Source: Actinomadura livida (GTDB taxonomy: Bacteria; Actinomycetota; Actinomycetes; Streptosporangiales; Streptosporangiaceae). Taken from it: a stretch of DNA of 64,000 nt. Positions 1 to 7,529 of this stretch are shown here, piece after piece (the stretch's first letter is position 1; each line of letters starts with the position of its first letter). Location of the stretch: NCBI RefSeq assembly GCF_014648675.1, contig NZ_BMRO01000003.1, positions 593,221-657,220 of the forward strand. Reading direction: 5' to 3'. The translations under genes and the position numbers were made by a program. Below the pieces are notes generated by a model that did no database searches, was not told the origin of the DNA, and saw only the letters and a list, made by a program, of their open reading frames with translations.

Positions 1-557
1 GTGGCCCGCACCGCCCCGACGTGCTGGTCGACCGCCGCCAGCGGGAACGGCAGCTCCTCCGCGGCGCCGACCACGACGATCGGCAGTTCCGGGGGGAGGC
101 CGCGCAGCCCCTCGGCCGCCGACACGTGCGGCGCCACGATGATGATGCCGTCGACCGCCTGGCCGCGCAGCCGGTCGACGGCCTCCCCGATCGACCGGCG
201 GGTCAGCGCGCTCAGGCTGACGATGCTGATCACGTAGTCGTGCTCGCGCGCCGCCCGCTCGATGCCGTACACGGTGGAGGCCGGCCCGTAGAGCGTGGTG
301 TCGAAGCTGACGACGCCGAGGACTCCCGACCGTCCCGTCACCAGGACCCGCGCGGCCACATTCGGCCGGTAGTCCAGGGCGCGGACGGCGGCGAGCACCC
401 GGGCGCGGGTCGAGGCGCGGACCTTCTCGGGCGAGTTGAGGACGCGGGAGACCGTCATGGCCGAGACGCCGGCCAGCGCGGCCACGTCCTCCATGAGGGC
501 GCGGCGCCCCTCGGCAGGGCCCCGATCGGCCGGACGCCGCCCCGTCGACTCGCCCAT
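1..557 (-). CDS. LacI-family transcriptional regulator, C-terminus beyond window edge
   Basis: Reading leftward from an ATG at 557, an open frame runs off the window at base 1 (about 185 residues seen). It starts MGESTGRRPADRG and has a LacI helix-turn-helix near residues 20-45 (EDVAALAGVSAMTVSRVLN) followed by the hinge region RALDYRPNVAARVL. A periplasmic-binding-protein-like sensor domain begins near residue 65 (GVLGVVSFDTTLYG). GGAGG lies 5 nt before the start, on the minus strand. The family represses sugar or related catabolic genes and releases DNA on effector binding; the effector here cannot be told. Two LacI-type operator sequences lie in its own upstream region, so autoregulation is likely. 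The neighbouring dehydrogenase runs in the same direction but ends 225 nt upstream, so it is probably a separate unit. Confidence 0.93.
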   Translation of the reverse strand, partial: MGESTGRRPADRGPAEGRRALMEDVAALAGVSAMTVSRVLNSPEKVRASTRARVLAAVRALDYRPNVAARVLVTGRSGVLGVVSFDTTLYGPASTVYGIERAAREHDYVISIVSLSALTRRSIGEAVDRLRGQAVDGIIIVAPHVSAAEGLRGLPPELPIVVVGAAEELPFPLAAVDQHVGAVRA

Positions 558-588
558 CGTGCCTCCATGCTCCCAACACGCTTGGCGA

Positions 589-619
589 GAATGTTTGCGA
601 TAACGCTCTGCCGTGTCAA
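589..619 (-). promoter_or_regulatory. Candidate promoter of the LacI-family gene with an operator in the spacer
   Basis: On the minus strand TTGACA (614-619) and AAACAT (591-596) are separated by 17 nt, a good vegetative promoter spacing. An imperfect LacI-type palindrome, GTTATCGCAAAC on the minus strand (593-604), sits between and over the -10 element. This is the arrangement expected for autorepression. The -35 is perfect and the -10 is weak. Confidence 0.55.
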
Positions 620-726
620 TACCCCGGAGCCCGGAAGATGCGGCGGATCGTCCCTGGAACAGGGAAATATGGCCCGCTCCGCCGACCGGCCGACCCCAGC
701 GGGATCGACCCATTGACGCCGGAAAC

Positions 727-740
727 CGATAGCGCTAACA
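727..740. promoter_or_regulatory. Second LacI-type operator
   Basis: CGATAGCGCTAACA matches the well-known actinobacterial LacI operator TGTTAGCGCTAACA at 12 of 14 positions, with a perfect central TAGCGCTA. It lies about 170 bp upstream of the lacI start and 123 bp from the first site, so looping between the two sites is possible. It lies just past the end of the alcohol dehydrogenase gene. Confidence 0.55.
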
Positions 741-782
741 AGGCCTGCCGGGACGGCCGCGCGAGACCGGGCGGCCAGCGCG

Positions 783-1814
783 TCAGGGCGTGAGGATGGC
801 GCGGCCGCGGACGCGGCCGGCGTCGAGCGCCTCGATCGCGGACTGGAAGTCGTCCAGCGCGTACTTCTCCGTGTGCAGGGTGACCGCGCCGCGGGCGGCG
901 AGTGCCATCAGGTCGCACAGGTCGTTGTAGGAACCGACGAGGTCGCCGATGATGTTGATCTCGGCGGAGATGACGTCGATCGTGGGGACGTCGATGTTCT
1001 CCCCGTACCCGACCACGTGGTAGTCCCCGGCCTGCCGCAGCATGCGCAGGCCCTCGGCGGTGGTGCCGCCCTCGCCGACGAAGTCGACGACGACCTCGGC
1101 TCCGCCGCGGGTGAGGTCGAGGACCTTCTCGACGTGGTCGCCGTCCGCGACGACGCCGTGGTCGGCGCCGATCGAGGTGGCGAGGTCGACGGCGCCCGGG
1201 TCGCGGTCGACCACGATGAGCTCGGCGGGGCTGAGGGCCTTCAGCACCTGGACGCCGATGTGCCCGAGGCCGCCGGATCCGATGACCGCGCAGCGGTCCC
1301 GCGGCGTCAGCCGGCGCGCGGCCTTGGCGGCCGCGTGGTACGCGGTGAGGCCGGCGTCGGCGTAGGCCGCGACGTCGGCGGGTTCGAGCGACTCGTCCAG
1401 CTTCACCACGCTGCGCGCGGTCGTCCTGATGTAGTCGGCGTAGCCGCCGTCGCTGTCGATGCCGGGGAACCGGCTGTTCTCGCAGTGCACGTCGTCCCCT
1501 GAGCGGCAGGCGCGGCACAGCCCGCAGGTGACCAGGGGGTGGAGGATGACCTTGTCGCCCTCGGCGACGCCGGTCACGGCGGAGCCCACGGCGTGCACCC
1601 ATCCGGCGTTCTCGTGGCCGATCGTGTAGGGCAGCTCCACCCCGGACTTCTCGGCCCACTGGCCCTCGAGGATGTGCAGGTCGGTGCGGCACACCCCGGC
1701 ACCGCCGATCCTCACGACGACGTCGAGGGGCTCCGCGGGTTCGGGGACGGGGACCTCCGCCATGCGCAGGTTCTCGTGGTAGCCGACGACCTGGACGGCC
1801 CGCATCGCACTCAT
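783..1814 (-). CDS. Zinc-dependent NAD(P) alcohol dehydrogenase (MDR superfamily)
   Basis: A 343-residue medium-chain dehydrogenase that would oxidise an alcohol or reduce an aldehyde with NAD(P). The GroES-like domain holds the catalytic zinc ligands C42 and H67-E68 (GHENAG). The structural zinc loop has four cysteines at 97, 100, 103 and 111. The Rossmann motif GSGGLG lies near residue 175 and is followed by VVDRDP, whose acidic residue suggests NAD preference. ATG at 1814 is chosen because GAGGAG lies 7 nt upstream and the protein starts MSAMRAVQVVGY, typical of the family; the reading frame continues further upstream but without family similarity. The gene is divergent from the methyltransferase at 2001. 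The substrate is not determinable from sequence. Confidence 0.93.
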   Translation of the reverse strand: MSAMRAVQVVGYHENLRMAEVPVPEPAEPLDVVVRIGGAGVCRTDLHILEGQWAEKSGVELPYTIGHENAGWVHAVGSAVTGVAEGDKVILHPLVTCGLCRACRSGDDVHCENSRFPGIDSDGGYADYIRTTARSVVKLDESLEPADVAAYADAGLTAYHAAAKAARRLTPRDRCAVIGSGGLGHIGVQVLKALSPAELIVVDRDPGAVDLATSIGADHGVVADGDHVEKVLDLTRGGAEVVVDFVGEGGTTAEGLRMLRQAGDYHVVGYGENIDVPTIDVISAEINIIGDLVGSYNDLCDLMALAARGAVTLHTEKYALDDFQSAIEALDAGRVRGRAILTP

Positions 1815-2000
1815 CAAGCACTCCTCGGTGTGGCTGGCGTGCACCGCTTTCCGCGGCGTGCATACCCGAGGCGGCCGGGCCCGACCATCGGAGCGGGCGG
1901 CGCGCGCGATCTTGTTGGCCTCATCGGGCCGTTCCGGTTCCACGGGGCGGCGCCGGGGGCCCAGGATGGGACTCCTCATCCCAACGTTCAAGGAGGCTTG

Positions 2001-2804
2001 ATGACGGACGACGCGGCGATGGACCGGATCGACACGAGCGTTCCGCACTCGGCGCGCATCTGGAACTACTGGCTGGGCGGCAAGGACAACTACCCGGTCG
2101 ACCGCGCGGCGGGCGACCAGTACCGGGAGACGTTCCCGGGGGTGGTGGACGTCGCCCGCGCGTCCCGGCTGTTCCTGACGCGCTCCGTCCGGTACCTCGC
2201 CGCCGAGGCGGGCATCCGCCAGTTCCTCGACGTGGGGACGGGGCTGCCCACCGTGGACAACACCCACGAGGTCGCCCAGCGCGTCGCTCCCGACGCCCGG
2301 GTCGTCTACGTCGACAACGACCCGCTGGTGCTCGTCCACGCGCGGGCACTGCTCACCAGCACGCGGGAGGGCGTCACCGACTACGTCGAGGCCGATCTCC
2401 ACGACCCCGCGCACATCCTCAAGGTCGCCGAGCGGACGCTCGATCCCGGCCGTCCGGTCGCCCTGATCCTGAGCGGGATCATGGGGCACGTCCCGGACGG
2501 CGACGAGGCCCGCTCGATCGTCCGGGCGCTGCTGGAGCCGCTGCCGTCCGGCAGCTACCTCTCGCTGAACGACGGCACGAGCGTCTTCGCCGGGGACGCG
2601 ATCGAGGACGCGCAGGAGGACTACAACGAGGGCGGCGCGGTCCCGTACCAGCTGCGTTCGCCGGAGGAGATCCGCCGCTTCTTCGAGGGCCTGGAGCTGG
2701 TGGAGCCGGGCCTGGTCTCGTGCCCGCTGTGGCGCCCGGAGTCGACGACCCTGGAGACCCCCGAGCCCGTCGACGCGTTCGGCGCCGTGGGCAGGAAGCC
2801 GTAG
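2001..2804 (+). CDS. SAV_2177-family (DUF574) SAM-dependent methyltransferase
   Basis: A 267-residue protein of the large actinomycete SAV_2177/DUF574 methyltransferase family. Hallmarks are the N-terminal SVPHSARIWNYWLGGKDNYPVDR, the SAM-binding FLDVGTGLPT near residue 75 and VVYVDNDPLVLVHA near 100. AGGAGG lies 5 nt before the ATG, which fixes the start. These proteins are abundant in Streptomyces and Actinomadura, often many copies per genome, and their substrates are mostly unknown. It stands alone: the divergent dehydrogenase is upstream and the tRNA-Glu terminator is immediately downstream. Function beyond the family is not claimed. Confidence 0.9.
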   Translation: MTDDAAMDRIDTSVPHSARIWNYWLGGKDNYPVDRAAGDQYRETFPGVVDVARASRLFLTRSVRYLAAEAGIRQFLDVGTGLPTVDNTHEVAQRVAPDARVVYVDNDPLVLVHARALLTSTREGVTDYVEADLHDPAHILKVAERTLDPGRPVALILSGIMGHVPDGDEARSIVRALLEPLPSGSYLSLNDGTSVFAGDAIEDAQEDYNEGGAVPYQLRSPEEIRRFFEGLELVEPGLVSCPLWRPESTTLETPEPVDAFGAVGRKP

Positions 2805-2810
2805 GGAGGG

Positions 2811-2843
2811 CAAAAGAAAAACCGCAGATCATCCGATCTGCGG
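2811..2843 (-). terminator. Rho-independent terminator of the tRNA operon
   Basis: A perfect 9-bp stem (2822-2830 with 2835-2843, loop ATCC) is followed on the minus strand by TTTTTCTTTTG. It lies 9 nt past the last tRNA-Glu, and just beyond the stop of the convergent methyltransferase gene. Confidence 0.85.
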
Positions 2844-2851
2844 CTCCACGG

Positions 2852-2924
2852 TACCCCCGAGCGGATTCGAACCGCCGTTACCGCCTTGAGAGGGCGGCGT
2901 CCTAGGCCACTAGACGACGGGGGC
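2852..2924 (-). tRNA. tRNA-Glu (CTC), copy 1
   Basis: 73 nt on the minus strand. Acceptor 2918-2924 pairs with 2853-2859, with a G-U closing pair; the discriminator base is A. The anticodon loop CTCTCAA on stem CCGCC/GGCGG gives anticodon CUC, reading GAG. The T-loop is GTTCGAATC. CCA is not encoded. It is identical to the copy at 3215-3287 and is followed by a strong terminator. Confidence 0.96.
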
Positions 2925-3214
2925 CGGACTACTGCACCCGGGCGATCTCCCGCTCGGGCCTGCCCCACCTTACCGGACTCACCCCACCACCTCGAACCGA
3001 TTTCCACCCCGCCCCCAAAGATTCGACGACAAGTCGAAGACGATGGAGCGTTCTCCCCGGACAGGGACTTGGACGTCGCAGATGTGGAAATTGGGCGCGA
3101 ACGGCAACCACCGTGAGGGCGAAGCCCGAACACCCGGGGGTTCCAGGGGGTCGCCCCCTGGAAGACACCAGGAAAGCGAAGACGGCCAAAGGCCGTCGAG
3201 TAAGACGAGGCCAG
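2925..3214. other. Spacer between the two tRNA-Glu genes
   Basis: About 290 bp with no convincing gene. It holds two hairpins: CCAGGGGG-TCG-CCCCCTGG at 3143-3161, and GACGGCC-AAA-GGCCGTC at 3181-3197. The second lies 17 nt past the upstream tRNA-Glu on the minus strand and is followed by a moderately T-rich stretch, so it could be a processing or termination signal. Confidence 0.5.
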
Positions 3215-3287
3215 TACCCCCGAGCGGATTCGAACCGCCGTTACCGCCTTGAGAGGGCGGCGTCCTAGGCCACTAGACGACGGGGGC
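3215..3287 (-). tRNA. tRNA-Glu (CTC), copy 2
   Basis: 73 nt, base-for-base identical to copy 1 across the mature tRNA, while the flanks differ. Anticodon CUC. It lies 24 nt downstream of tRNA-Gln and is presumably co-transcribed with it. Confidence 0.96.
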
Positions 3288-3311
3288 GCATGTCCGCGGA
3301 AACGGACGCAG

Positions 3312-3383
3312 CTGGGGTACCAGGACTCGAACCTAGACTAAGTGAACCAGAATCACTCGTGCTGCCGATTACACCATACCCCA
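3312..3383 (-). tRNA. tRNA-Gln (CTG)
   Basis: 72 nt on the minus strand with acceptor TGGGGTA/TACCCCA and discriminator G. The anticodon arm AGTGA-TTCTGGT-TCACT gives anticodon CUG, reading CAG. It is first in a Gln-Glu-Glu tRNA cluster. Gln-tRNA(Gln) in actinobacteria is made by transamidation of Glu-tRNA(Gln), for which gatCAB lies about 26 kb away in this window. Confidence 0.96.
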
Positions 3384-3434
3384 GTGAGGTACGAGCGCCC
3401 GTTCCGTTTCCGGCCGGTCGCTCGCGTCCCGATG

Positions 3435-3463
3435 AGAATACAGGAGGTTGCGACCGCGACCAA
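3435..3463 (-). promoter_or_regulatory. Candidate promoter of the tRNA cluster
   Basis: Minus-strand TTGGTC (3458-3463) and TATTCT (3435-3440) with a 17-nt spacer, 52 nt upstream of tRNA-Gln. The -10 and the spacing match the vegetative sigma consensus well. Confidence 0.5.
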
Positions 3464-3506
3464 AACGATTGGCGCGGCGGGCGGGGCGCGTCGCGCCGGG
3501 GCGTGT

Positions 3507-4142
3507 TCAGGGGGTGTCGCCGGGCGCGCCGAGGTGGCGCCGTCCCCAGTCGACGAGCGGGCGCAGGCGGCGCCACGCCTCCCTGATCCTCGGCACGACC
3601 TCCGGCGTCCGCATCCACGGGTCGGCGGGCCAGCCCTCGTGCGCGTAGAGCGAGCGGTGGCGGAGGAGTTCCAGGCGGGGGTGGTCGGCGGGCGCACCGC
3701 GGGGGCGGGTCTTGAGCCGGTCGCCGGCGATCTCCATCCCGGCGGCGCGCAGCTCCTCCACGACGGCCTGGAGCTCGCCGCCGGACGTCTCGGAGCCGAC
3801 CGCGTCCCGGTAGCGGCGGAGCTGCTCGGGAGTCGGGGCGTACATCCCGCCGGCGGCGAGCAGCCCGTCCGCGTCGACCTGGAGGTAGAAGCCCTCGCTC
3901 GTATGGCCGCCCTGGTGGGTCTTGTAGGGCGTCTTGTCCTTGCTGAACCGGAGGTCGCGGTACGGGCGGAAGAGCTTGACCGCGCCGAACTCGTCCTCCA
4001 GTTCGGCGCACAGCTCGGTCATCGGTTCGCGTACGTGGCGTTCGTACGTGTCCTTGTGGGCCGACCAGTAGGACTTGCTGTTGTCGGCCTGCAGGCCCTC
4101 GTAGAACTCGAACGTCTCGCGGGTGAATCCCTTGAACGCCAC
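3507..4142 (-). CDS. DUF2461 domain-containing protein
   Basis: 211 residues matching the DUF2461 family across its length: the N-terminal FKGFTRETFEFYEGLQADNSKSYW, then the central FRPYRDLRFSKDKTPYKTH, then the GFYLQVDADGLLAAGGMYAP segment. No enzymatic function is established for this family. It lies 9 nt downstream of the fumarylacetoacetase-family gene in the same direction, so the two are probably one transcript, but the pairing does not reveal a role. ATG at 4142 gives the usual family N-terminus. Confidence 0.88.
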   Translation of the reverse strand: MAFKGFTRETFEFYEGLQADNSKSYWSAHKDTYERHVREPMTELCAELEDEFGAVKLFRPYRDLRFSKDKTPYKTHQGGHTSEGFYLQVDADGLLAAGGMYAPTPEQLRRYRDAVGSETSGGELQAVVEELRAAGMEIAGDRLKTRPRGAPADHPRLELLRHRSLYAHEGWPADPWMRTPEVVPRIREAWRRLRPLVDWGRRHLGAPGDTP

Positions 4143-4151
4143 GGCTCCCCC

Positions 4152-4916
4152 TCAGTCGCGGGCGATGACCCGGTTGGTGAGGCTGCCGACGCCGTCGATG
4201 GTGACCGTCACCTCGTCCCCGATGTCCAGCGGGCCGACCCCCTCCGGGGTGCCGGTGAGGATGACGTCGCCGGGCAGCAGGGTCATGACCTGGCTCACGT
4301 ACTCGACGAGGGCCGGGACGTCGTGCAGCAGGTGGGACGTGCTGGAGTCCTGCCGGACCTCGCCGTTCACGGTGGTGGAGATCGCGAGGTCGGCGGGGTC
4401 GGCCTCGGTCTCGATCCACGGGCCGAGCGGGCAGAACGTGTCGAACCCCTTGGCGCGCGTCCACTGCCCGTCCCTGGCCTGGAGGTCCCGGGCGGTGACG
4501 TCGTTGGCGCAGGTGTAGCCGAGGACGACGTCGGCGGCGCGGGACGCCGGCACCTCGCGGCACATCCGGCCGATGACGACGGCCAGCTCGCCCTCGTAGT
4601 CGACCCGCTCCGACAGCTTCTGCGGGTACATGATCGCCTCGCCGGGGCCGATCACGGCGGTGGACGGCTTGGCGAACAGCATCGGCTCGGCCGGGGCCTC
4701 GCCGCCCATCTCCGCCGCGTGGGCGGCGTAGTTCTTGCCGATCGCGATGACCTTGCTCGGCAGTATCGGCGCGAGCAGCCGGACGTCGGCGAGCGGGAAA
4801 CGCTGCCCGGTGAACGTCAGCTCACCGAACGGATGGGCCGCGATGGCGGCGACGGTGTCCTCCTCCACCACGCCGAAGGCCATGCCGTCGTCGGTGGAGA
4901 ACCTGGCGATACGCAT
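4152..4916 (-). CDS. Fumarylacetoacetate hydrolase family protein
   Basis: 254 residues of the FAH family, metal-dependent enzymes that hydrolyse or decarboxylate beta-diketo acids (fumarylpyruvate, acylpyruvates, 2-hydroxyhepta-2,4-dienedioate and similar). Visible signatures are GKNYAAHAAEMG, the metal-binding acidic pair in VDYEGELAVVIG, GYTCANDVTARDLQ, and the C-terminal LPGDVILTGTPEGVGPLDIGD. The length fits the bacterial single-domain type without the eukaryotic N-terminal SH3-like domain. It is probably cotranscribed with the DUF2461 gene 9 nt downstream. No other aromatic-degradation genes are adjacent, so an oxaloacetate decarboxylase or acylpyruvase housekeeping role is as likely as a catabolic one. 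Confidence 0.92.
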   Translation of the reverse strand: MRIARFSTDDGMAFGVVEEDTVAAIAAHPFGELTFTGQRFPLADVRLLAPILPSKVIAIGKNYAAHAAEMGGEAPAEPMLFAKPSTAVIGPGEAIMYPQKLSERVDYEGELAVVIGRMCREVPASRAADVVLGYTCANDVTARDLQARDGQWTRAKGFDTFCPLGPWIETEADPADLAISTTVNGEVRQDSSTSHLLHDVPALVEYVSQVMTLLPGDVILTGTPEGVGPLDIGDEVTVTIDGVGSLTNRVIARD

Positions 4917-4938
4917 GCTCGAAAGCCTAGTGCGTCGG

Positions 4939-6300
4939 TCAGAAGCCGCATGCCCTGCCGTTGAGCTTGCAGCCCTTGGGGGTCGTCGTGGCGCCGGCCG
5001 CGCCGAACTGGACCTCCCACGTGCCGCCGGGCGGGATCGCGGGGGCGTCGTCCAGGTTCTTGATCTCGACCTTCTCGCCGCCCTTGGCGAGCTTCGCGCC
5101 CCAGATGTTCTTCACGTCCGCGCCGGGGGTGCGGAACGTCAGCTTCCAGGTCTTCATCGGCTCGTCGGTGCGGTTGGTGATGACCATCCGGCCTTCGAAG
5201 TACCCCTCGTCCTGCTGGACGAGCTGGTAGGTGATGCCGGTGCCCCGGAGCACCGGGCCGATCGGCGCGGTGGGCACCACCGGCGACGCGGGCTGCTCAC
5301 CGGGCGCCCCGCCGACCGGGGGCGTGGCGGGAGCCCCGCTCGGCGACGGGCCGCCGGGCGTCGCCGGTGCCGGTCCGCCGCCCTCGGCCGGCGGGGCGGA
5401 CGCCGCCGGGGAGGTGCCCGCCCCGGCCTTGTCGTCCTTGCCGGACCCGCCGGTCAGCAGCAGCACCGCGACCCCGGCGACGGCGAGGAGCACCACCAGG
5501 CCGCCGGCCAGCGCGACGAGCAGCAGCGGGCCCTTCGACCGCGGCGTGCCGGACGGCGGCACCGCGCCGGACGGCGACGCGGCGGGCGGCATCGTCTCCT
5601 GCGGCGGCGCCCCGGGCATCGCGTACGCGAACGCCGGACTCGGCTCGGCGGGATTCGGCGGGGCAGGGCTTGATGGGGCGGGACTCGGTGGGGCAGGGCT
5701 GGGCGCGGCGGGGGCCGGCATCTCCGATTCGGCGGCGAACTGCCCCGTCCACGGCCCCTCTTCCGGCACGGGCCCCCCTGCGCCGTCCGGAGGGGCGGCG
5801 GGTTCCGCACCGGCCGGCGCCTGCTCCTCCAGCGCCGCCGGTTCCTCCTCAACGGCGGGCTCAGGAGCGGGCTCGGGCGGGGGCGGGGCCTGCGCGTACG
5901 CCGGGGCGGGCATCGCGAACACGGCCGCCTCCGGCGCGGACCGCACGGACGGGAGCGGCACGTCGGTGACGGTGTTCGAGGATTCCGGGCCGTCGGTGAC
6001 GGTGTCCAAGGTCCCCGGGCCGTCGGTGGGGGTCGCGGGGGCCTCGTCGTCCAGGCCGGGGATCAGCGAGTCCTGGAAGGTCACGTCCAGGTCGTCCTCG
6101 GAATCGTCCTGCGGGACGTCCTGGAGGGTCGCTCCGGATCCGACGAGGTCGTCCACGGGCCGGTCGACGAAGGTCGCCTCCGGGCCCGCCGCGGCGGTCT
6201 CGGACTCGGCGGCCCGGCCGCGGACGCGGAACTCGGCGGTCGTCTTGTGGTCCGGGGGAACGTACCCGGGCTCCTCGCCGCTCAACTCGTCACCCTCCAC
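4939..6300 (-). CDS. Membrane-anchored protein with C-terminal CBM2-like domain
   Basis: Up to 453 residues. The first ~270 residues are acidic and then Pro/Ala/Ser-rich, probably unstructured and cytoplasmic. A single membrane segment (LLLVALAGGLVVLLAVAGVAVLLL) lies near residues 265-290, followed by a Pro/Gly/Ala linker. The last ~105 residues resemble a family-2 carbohydrate-binding module: GYFEGRMVITNRTDEPMKTW, the WEVQFGAAG strand and the terminal CKLNGRAC, whose two cysteines suit CBM2 proteins. The topology would display the module outside the cell. GTG at 6300 is the longest start; TTG at 6283-6285 has GGAGGG at a better distance (7 nt) and is an equally likely start. No catalytic domain is present, so it may bind cell-wall or exogenous glycans. 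Confidence 0.8.
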   Translation of the reverse strand: MEGDELSGEEPGYVPPDHKTTAEFRVRGRAAESETAAAGPEATFVDRPVDDLVGSGATLQDVPQDDSEDDLDVTFQDSLIPGLDDEAPATPTDGPGTLDTVTDGPESSNTVTDVPLPSVRSAPEAAVFAMPAPAYAQAPPPPEPAPEPAVEEEPAALEEQAPAGAEPAAPPDGAGGPVPEEGPWTGQFAAESEMPAPAAPSPAPPSPAPSSPAPPNPAEPSPAFAYAMPGAPPQETMPPAASPSGAVPPSGTPRSKGPLLLVALAGGLVVLLAVAGVAVLLLTGGSGKDDKAGAGTSPAASAPPAEGGGPAPATPGGPSPSGAPATPPVGGAPGEQPASPVVPTAPIGPVLRGTGITYQLVQQDEGYFEGRMVITNRTDEPMKTWKLTFRTPGADVKNIWGAKLAKGGEKVEIKNLDDAPAIPPGGTWEVQFGAAGATTTPKGCKLNGRACGF

Positions 6301-6363
6301 TCGTCGATCTCATGGAGTCCGACGACGGGCACGGCGATTCGGTTCAGAGGTACCGCAAACCGG

Positions 6364-6741
6364 TCAGCCGGCGGGGGTCGGCTCCAGGCCGCGGCGGGCC
6401 GCCTGGCGCAGCTGCCGGTTGAGCGTGTCGGTGATGAGCTCGATGGCGTCCGGGGTGGTGGCGTTCTGGGCGCCGCTGAGCCAGCGGGTGGCCTCGGCCA
6501 GCAGGTCCTCGGCCGAGACCGATTCGTCGGCGGCGCCCGCGTCCGCCCTGCGCCCGAGGACGGCGCCGAGCCGCAGCGCGGCGGCGGGGCGGCCGGACTC
6601 GGCGGCGCGCCGGTACCAGTCCGCGGCCTGCTTCAGATCGCCTTCGCGCTCGTACATCTCCCCCAGGCCGAAGGCCACGTCCGCCCACGTGCCGTCCGTC
6701 GGACGCCCGAGATCCTCGGGGCTCCAGCGTCGGACAGGCAT
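6364..6741 (-). CDS. Small tetratricopeptide/Sel1-type repeat protein
   Basis: 125 residues. Residues ~18-62 (WADVAFGLGEMYEREGDLKQAADWYRRAAESGRPAAALRLGAVL) read as one TPR/Sel1-like repeat plus part of a second. The rest is a helical, Arg-rich C-terminal half with no recognised domain. ATG at 6741 has GGAG 8 nt upstream and is preferred to longer in-frame starts. It lies 63 nt upstream of the CBM2-like gene in the same direction and could be its partner. Repeats of this kind mediate protein contacts; no specific partner is known. Confidence 0.72.
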   Translation of the reverse strand: MPVRRWSPEDLGRPTDGTWADVAFGLGEMYEREGDLKQAADWYRRAAESGRPAAALRLGAVLGRRADAGAADESVSAEDLLAEATRWLSGAQNATTPDAIELITDTLNRQLRQAARRGLEPTPAG

Positions 6742-6844
6742 GCGATCACTCCGGTGGTTCGGGTCGGTGGATGACGGCGCGCGGAAGGCTCGCACGCGCC
6801 GTGCGGAACCCATGGTGGACGCTCCGCCCGAAATCCGCCACCGC

Positions 6845-6864
6845 TTTCGCCATGTTTGGCGAAA
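6845..6864. repeat. Inverted repeat TTTCGCC-N6-GGCGAAA
   Basis: Perfect 7-bp arms (6845-6851, 6858-6864) lie in the 164-bp gap between two minus-strand genes. It may be an operator for the downstream TPR gene or the terminator of the upstream one. No U-tract follows, which slightly favours a protein-binding site. Confidence 0.4.
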
Positions 6865-6905
6865 TTCCTCCGGAAGCATTCCGTTACCGGCGCAAAGACC
6901 CCCGT

Positions 6906-7331
6906 TCAGTCGAACGACCGATTTTCGCCATACGAGTAGCGGGCGAGCCGGTCCTCGAACCCGTCGTGGCCCGCGGTGAAGGGGCGCAGCGGGACCGGCG
7001 GCCCGGCCGCGACGCCGCCTTCCAGGAGCGCGGGGACGGCGCGAGGGTCGGGCAGGACGCCTCCGCCGAGCCGGACCGGGTCGCGCAGGACCGTCCGGAC
7101 GCCGGGTTCACCGGAGATGTACTCGCCGAGGACGAATCCTTCGGACTCGTTCCACACGAGGGCCTGGAGCCCGAGGACGAAGGTCGCGTCCCGGGGGTGC
7201 GAGGGGTCGAGCCACACCTTCGACAGCGGCGTTCCCCGTTCCTGAAGCGCGTCACCGACACGGGTGATGTATCCGCGGGTGGCTTCGACGAAGGGGTCCG
7301 GGTGAGGCAGGGGGCGAATACGGCCGATCAC
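6906..7331 (-). CDS. DUF6292-like hypothetical protein
   Basis: 141 residues starting at GTG with GAGGG 8 nt upstream. The pattern FVEATRGYITRVGDALQERG...VWLDPSHPRDATFVLG...LVWNESEGFVLGEYI...RTVLRDPVRLGGGVLPDP recalls DUF6292-type proteins, which are common and multicopy in mycelial actinomycetes and often lie beside regulators. The assignment is by eye and moderately secure. No membrane segment or catalytic motif is seen, and the function is unknown. Confidence 0.65.
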   Translation of the reverse strand: MIGRIRPLPHPDPFVEATRGYITRVGDALQERGTPLSKVWLDPSHPRDATFVLGLQALVWNESEGFVLGEYISGEPGVRTVLRDPVRLGGGVLPDPRAVPALLEGGVAAGPPVPLRPFTAGHDGFEDRLARYSYGENRSFD

Positions 7332-7529
7332 TGGATCATCCCTCTCTCTTCCGTCTCCTAGAAGTATGAGGGAAAAGATCCGTTATGTCCCGTTTCCTGG
7401 GGTAGAAATCTTCCTGAAGGCAGCACGAACAGCCCCCTTCACCCCATTCCTCCCTTCGTTACCCCTCGTCATCGGGCGGGGAGACCGGACGGTGCCGTGC
7501 GCGGGGGCCCCGTCGCCCCCGCGGGGCCG

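Noticed and set aside
1815..2813. N-terminal extension of the alcohol dehydrogenase frame
   Set aside because: The extension overlaps the methyltransferase gene antisense and carries no MDR similarity; the start at 1814 has a good ribosome site.
3143..3161. Hairpin CCAGGGGG/CCCCCTGG between the tRNA-Glu genes as a terminator
   Set aside because: No U-tract in either direction, and the final terminator lies further downstream.
2852..3287. tRNA cluster as an attachment site for an integrated element
   Set aside because: No integrase, excisionase or direct repeat of a tRNA 3' end was found within the window; the two full tRNA-Glu copies are complete genes.
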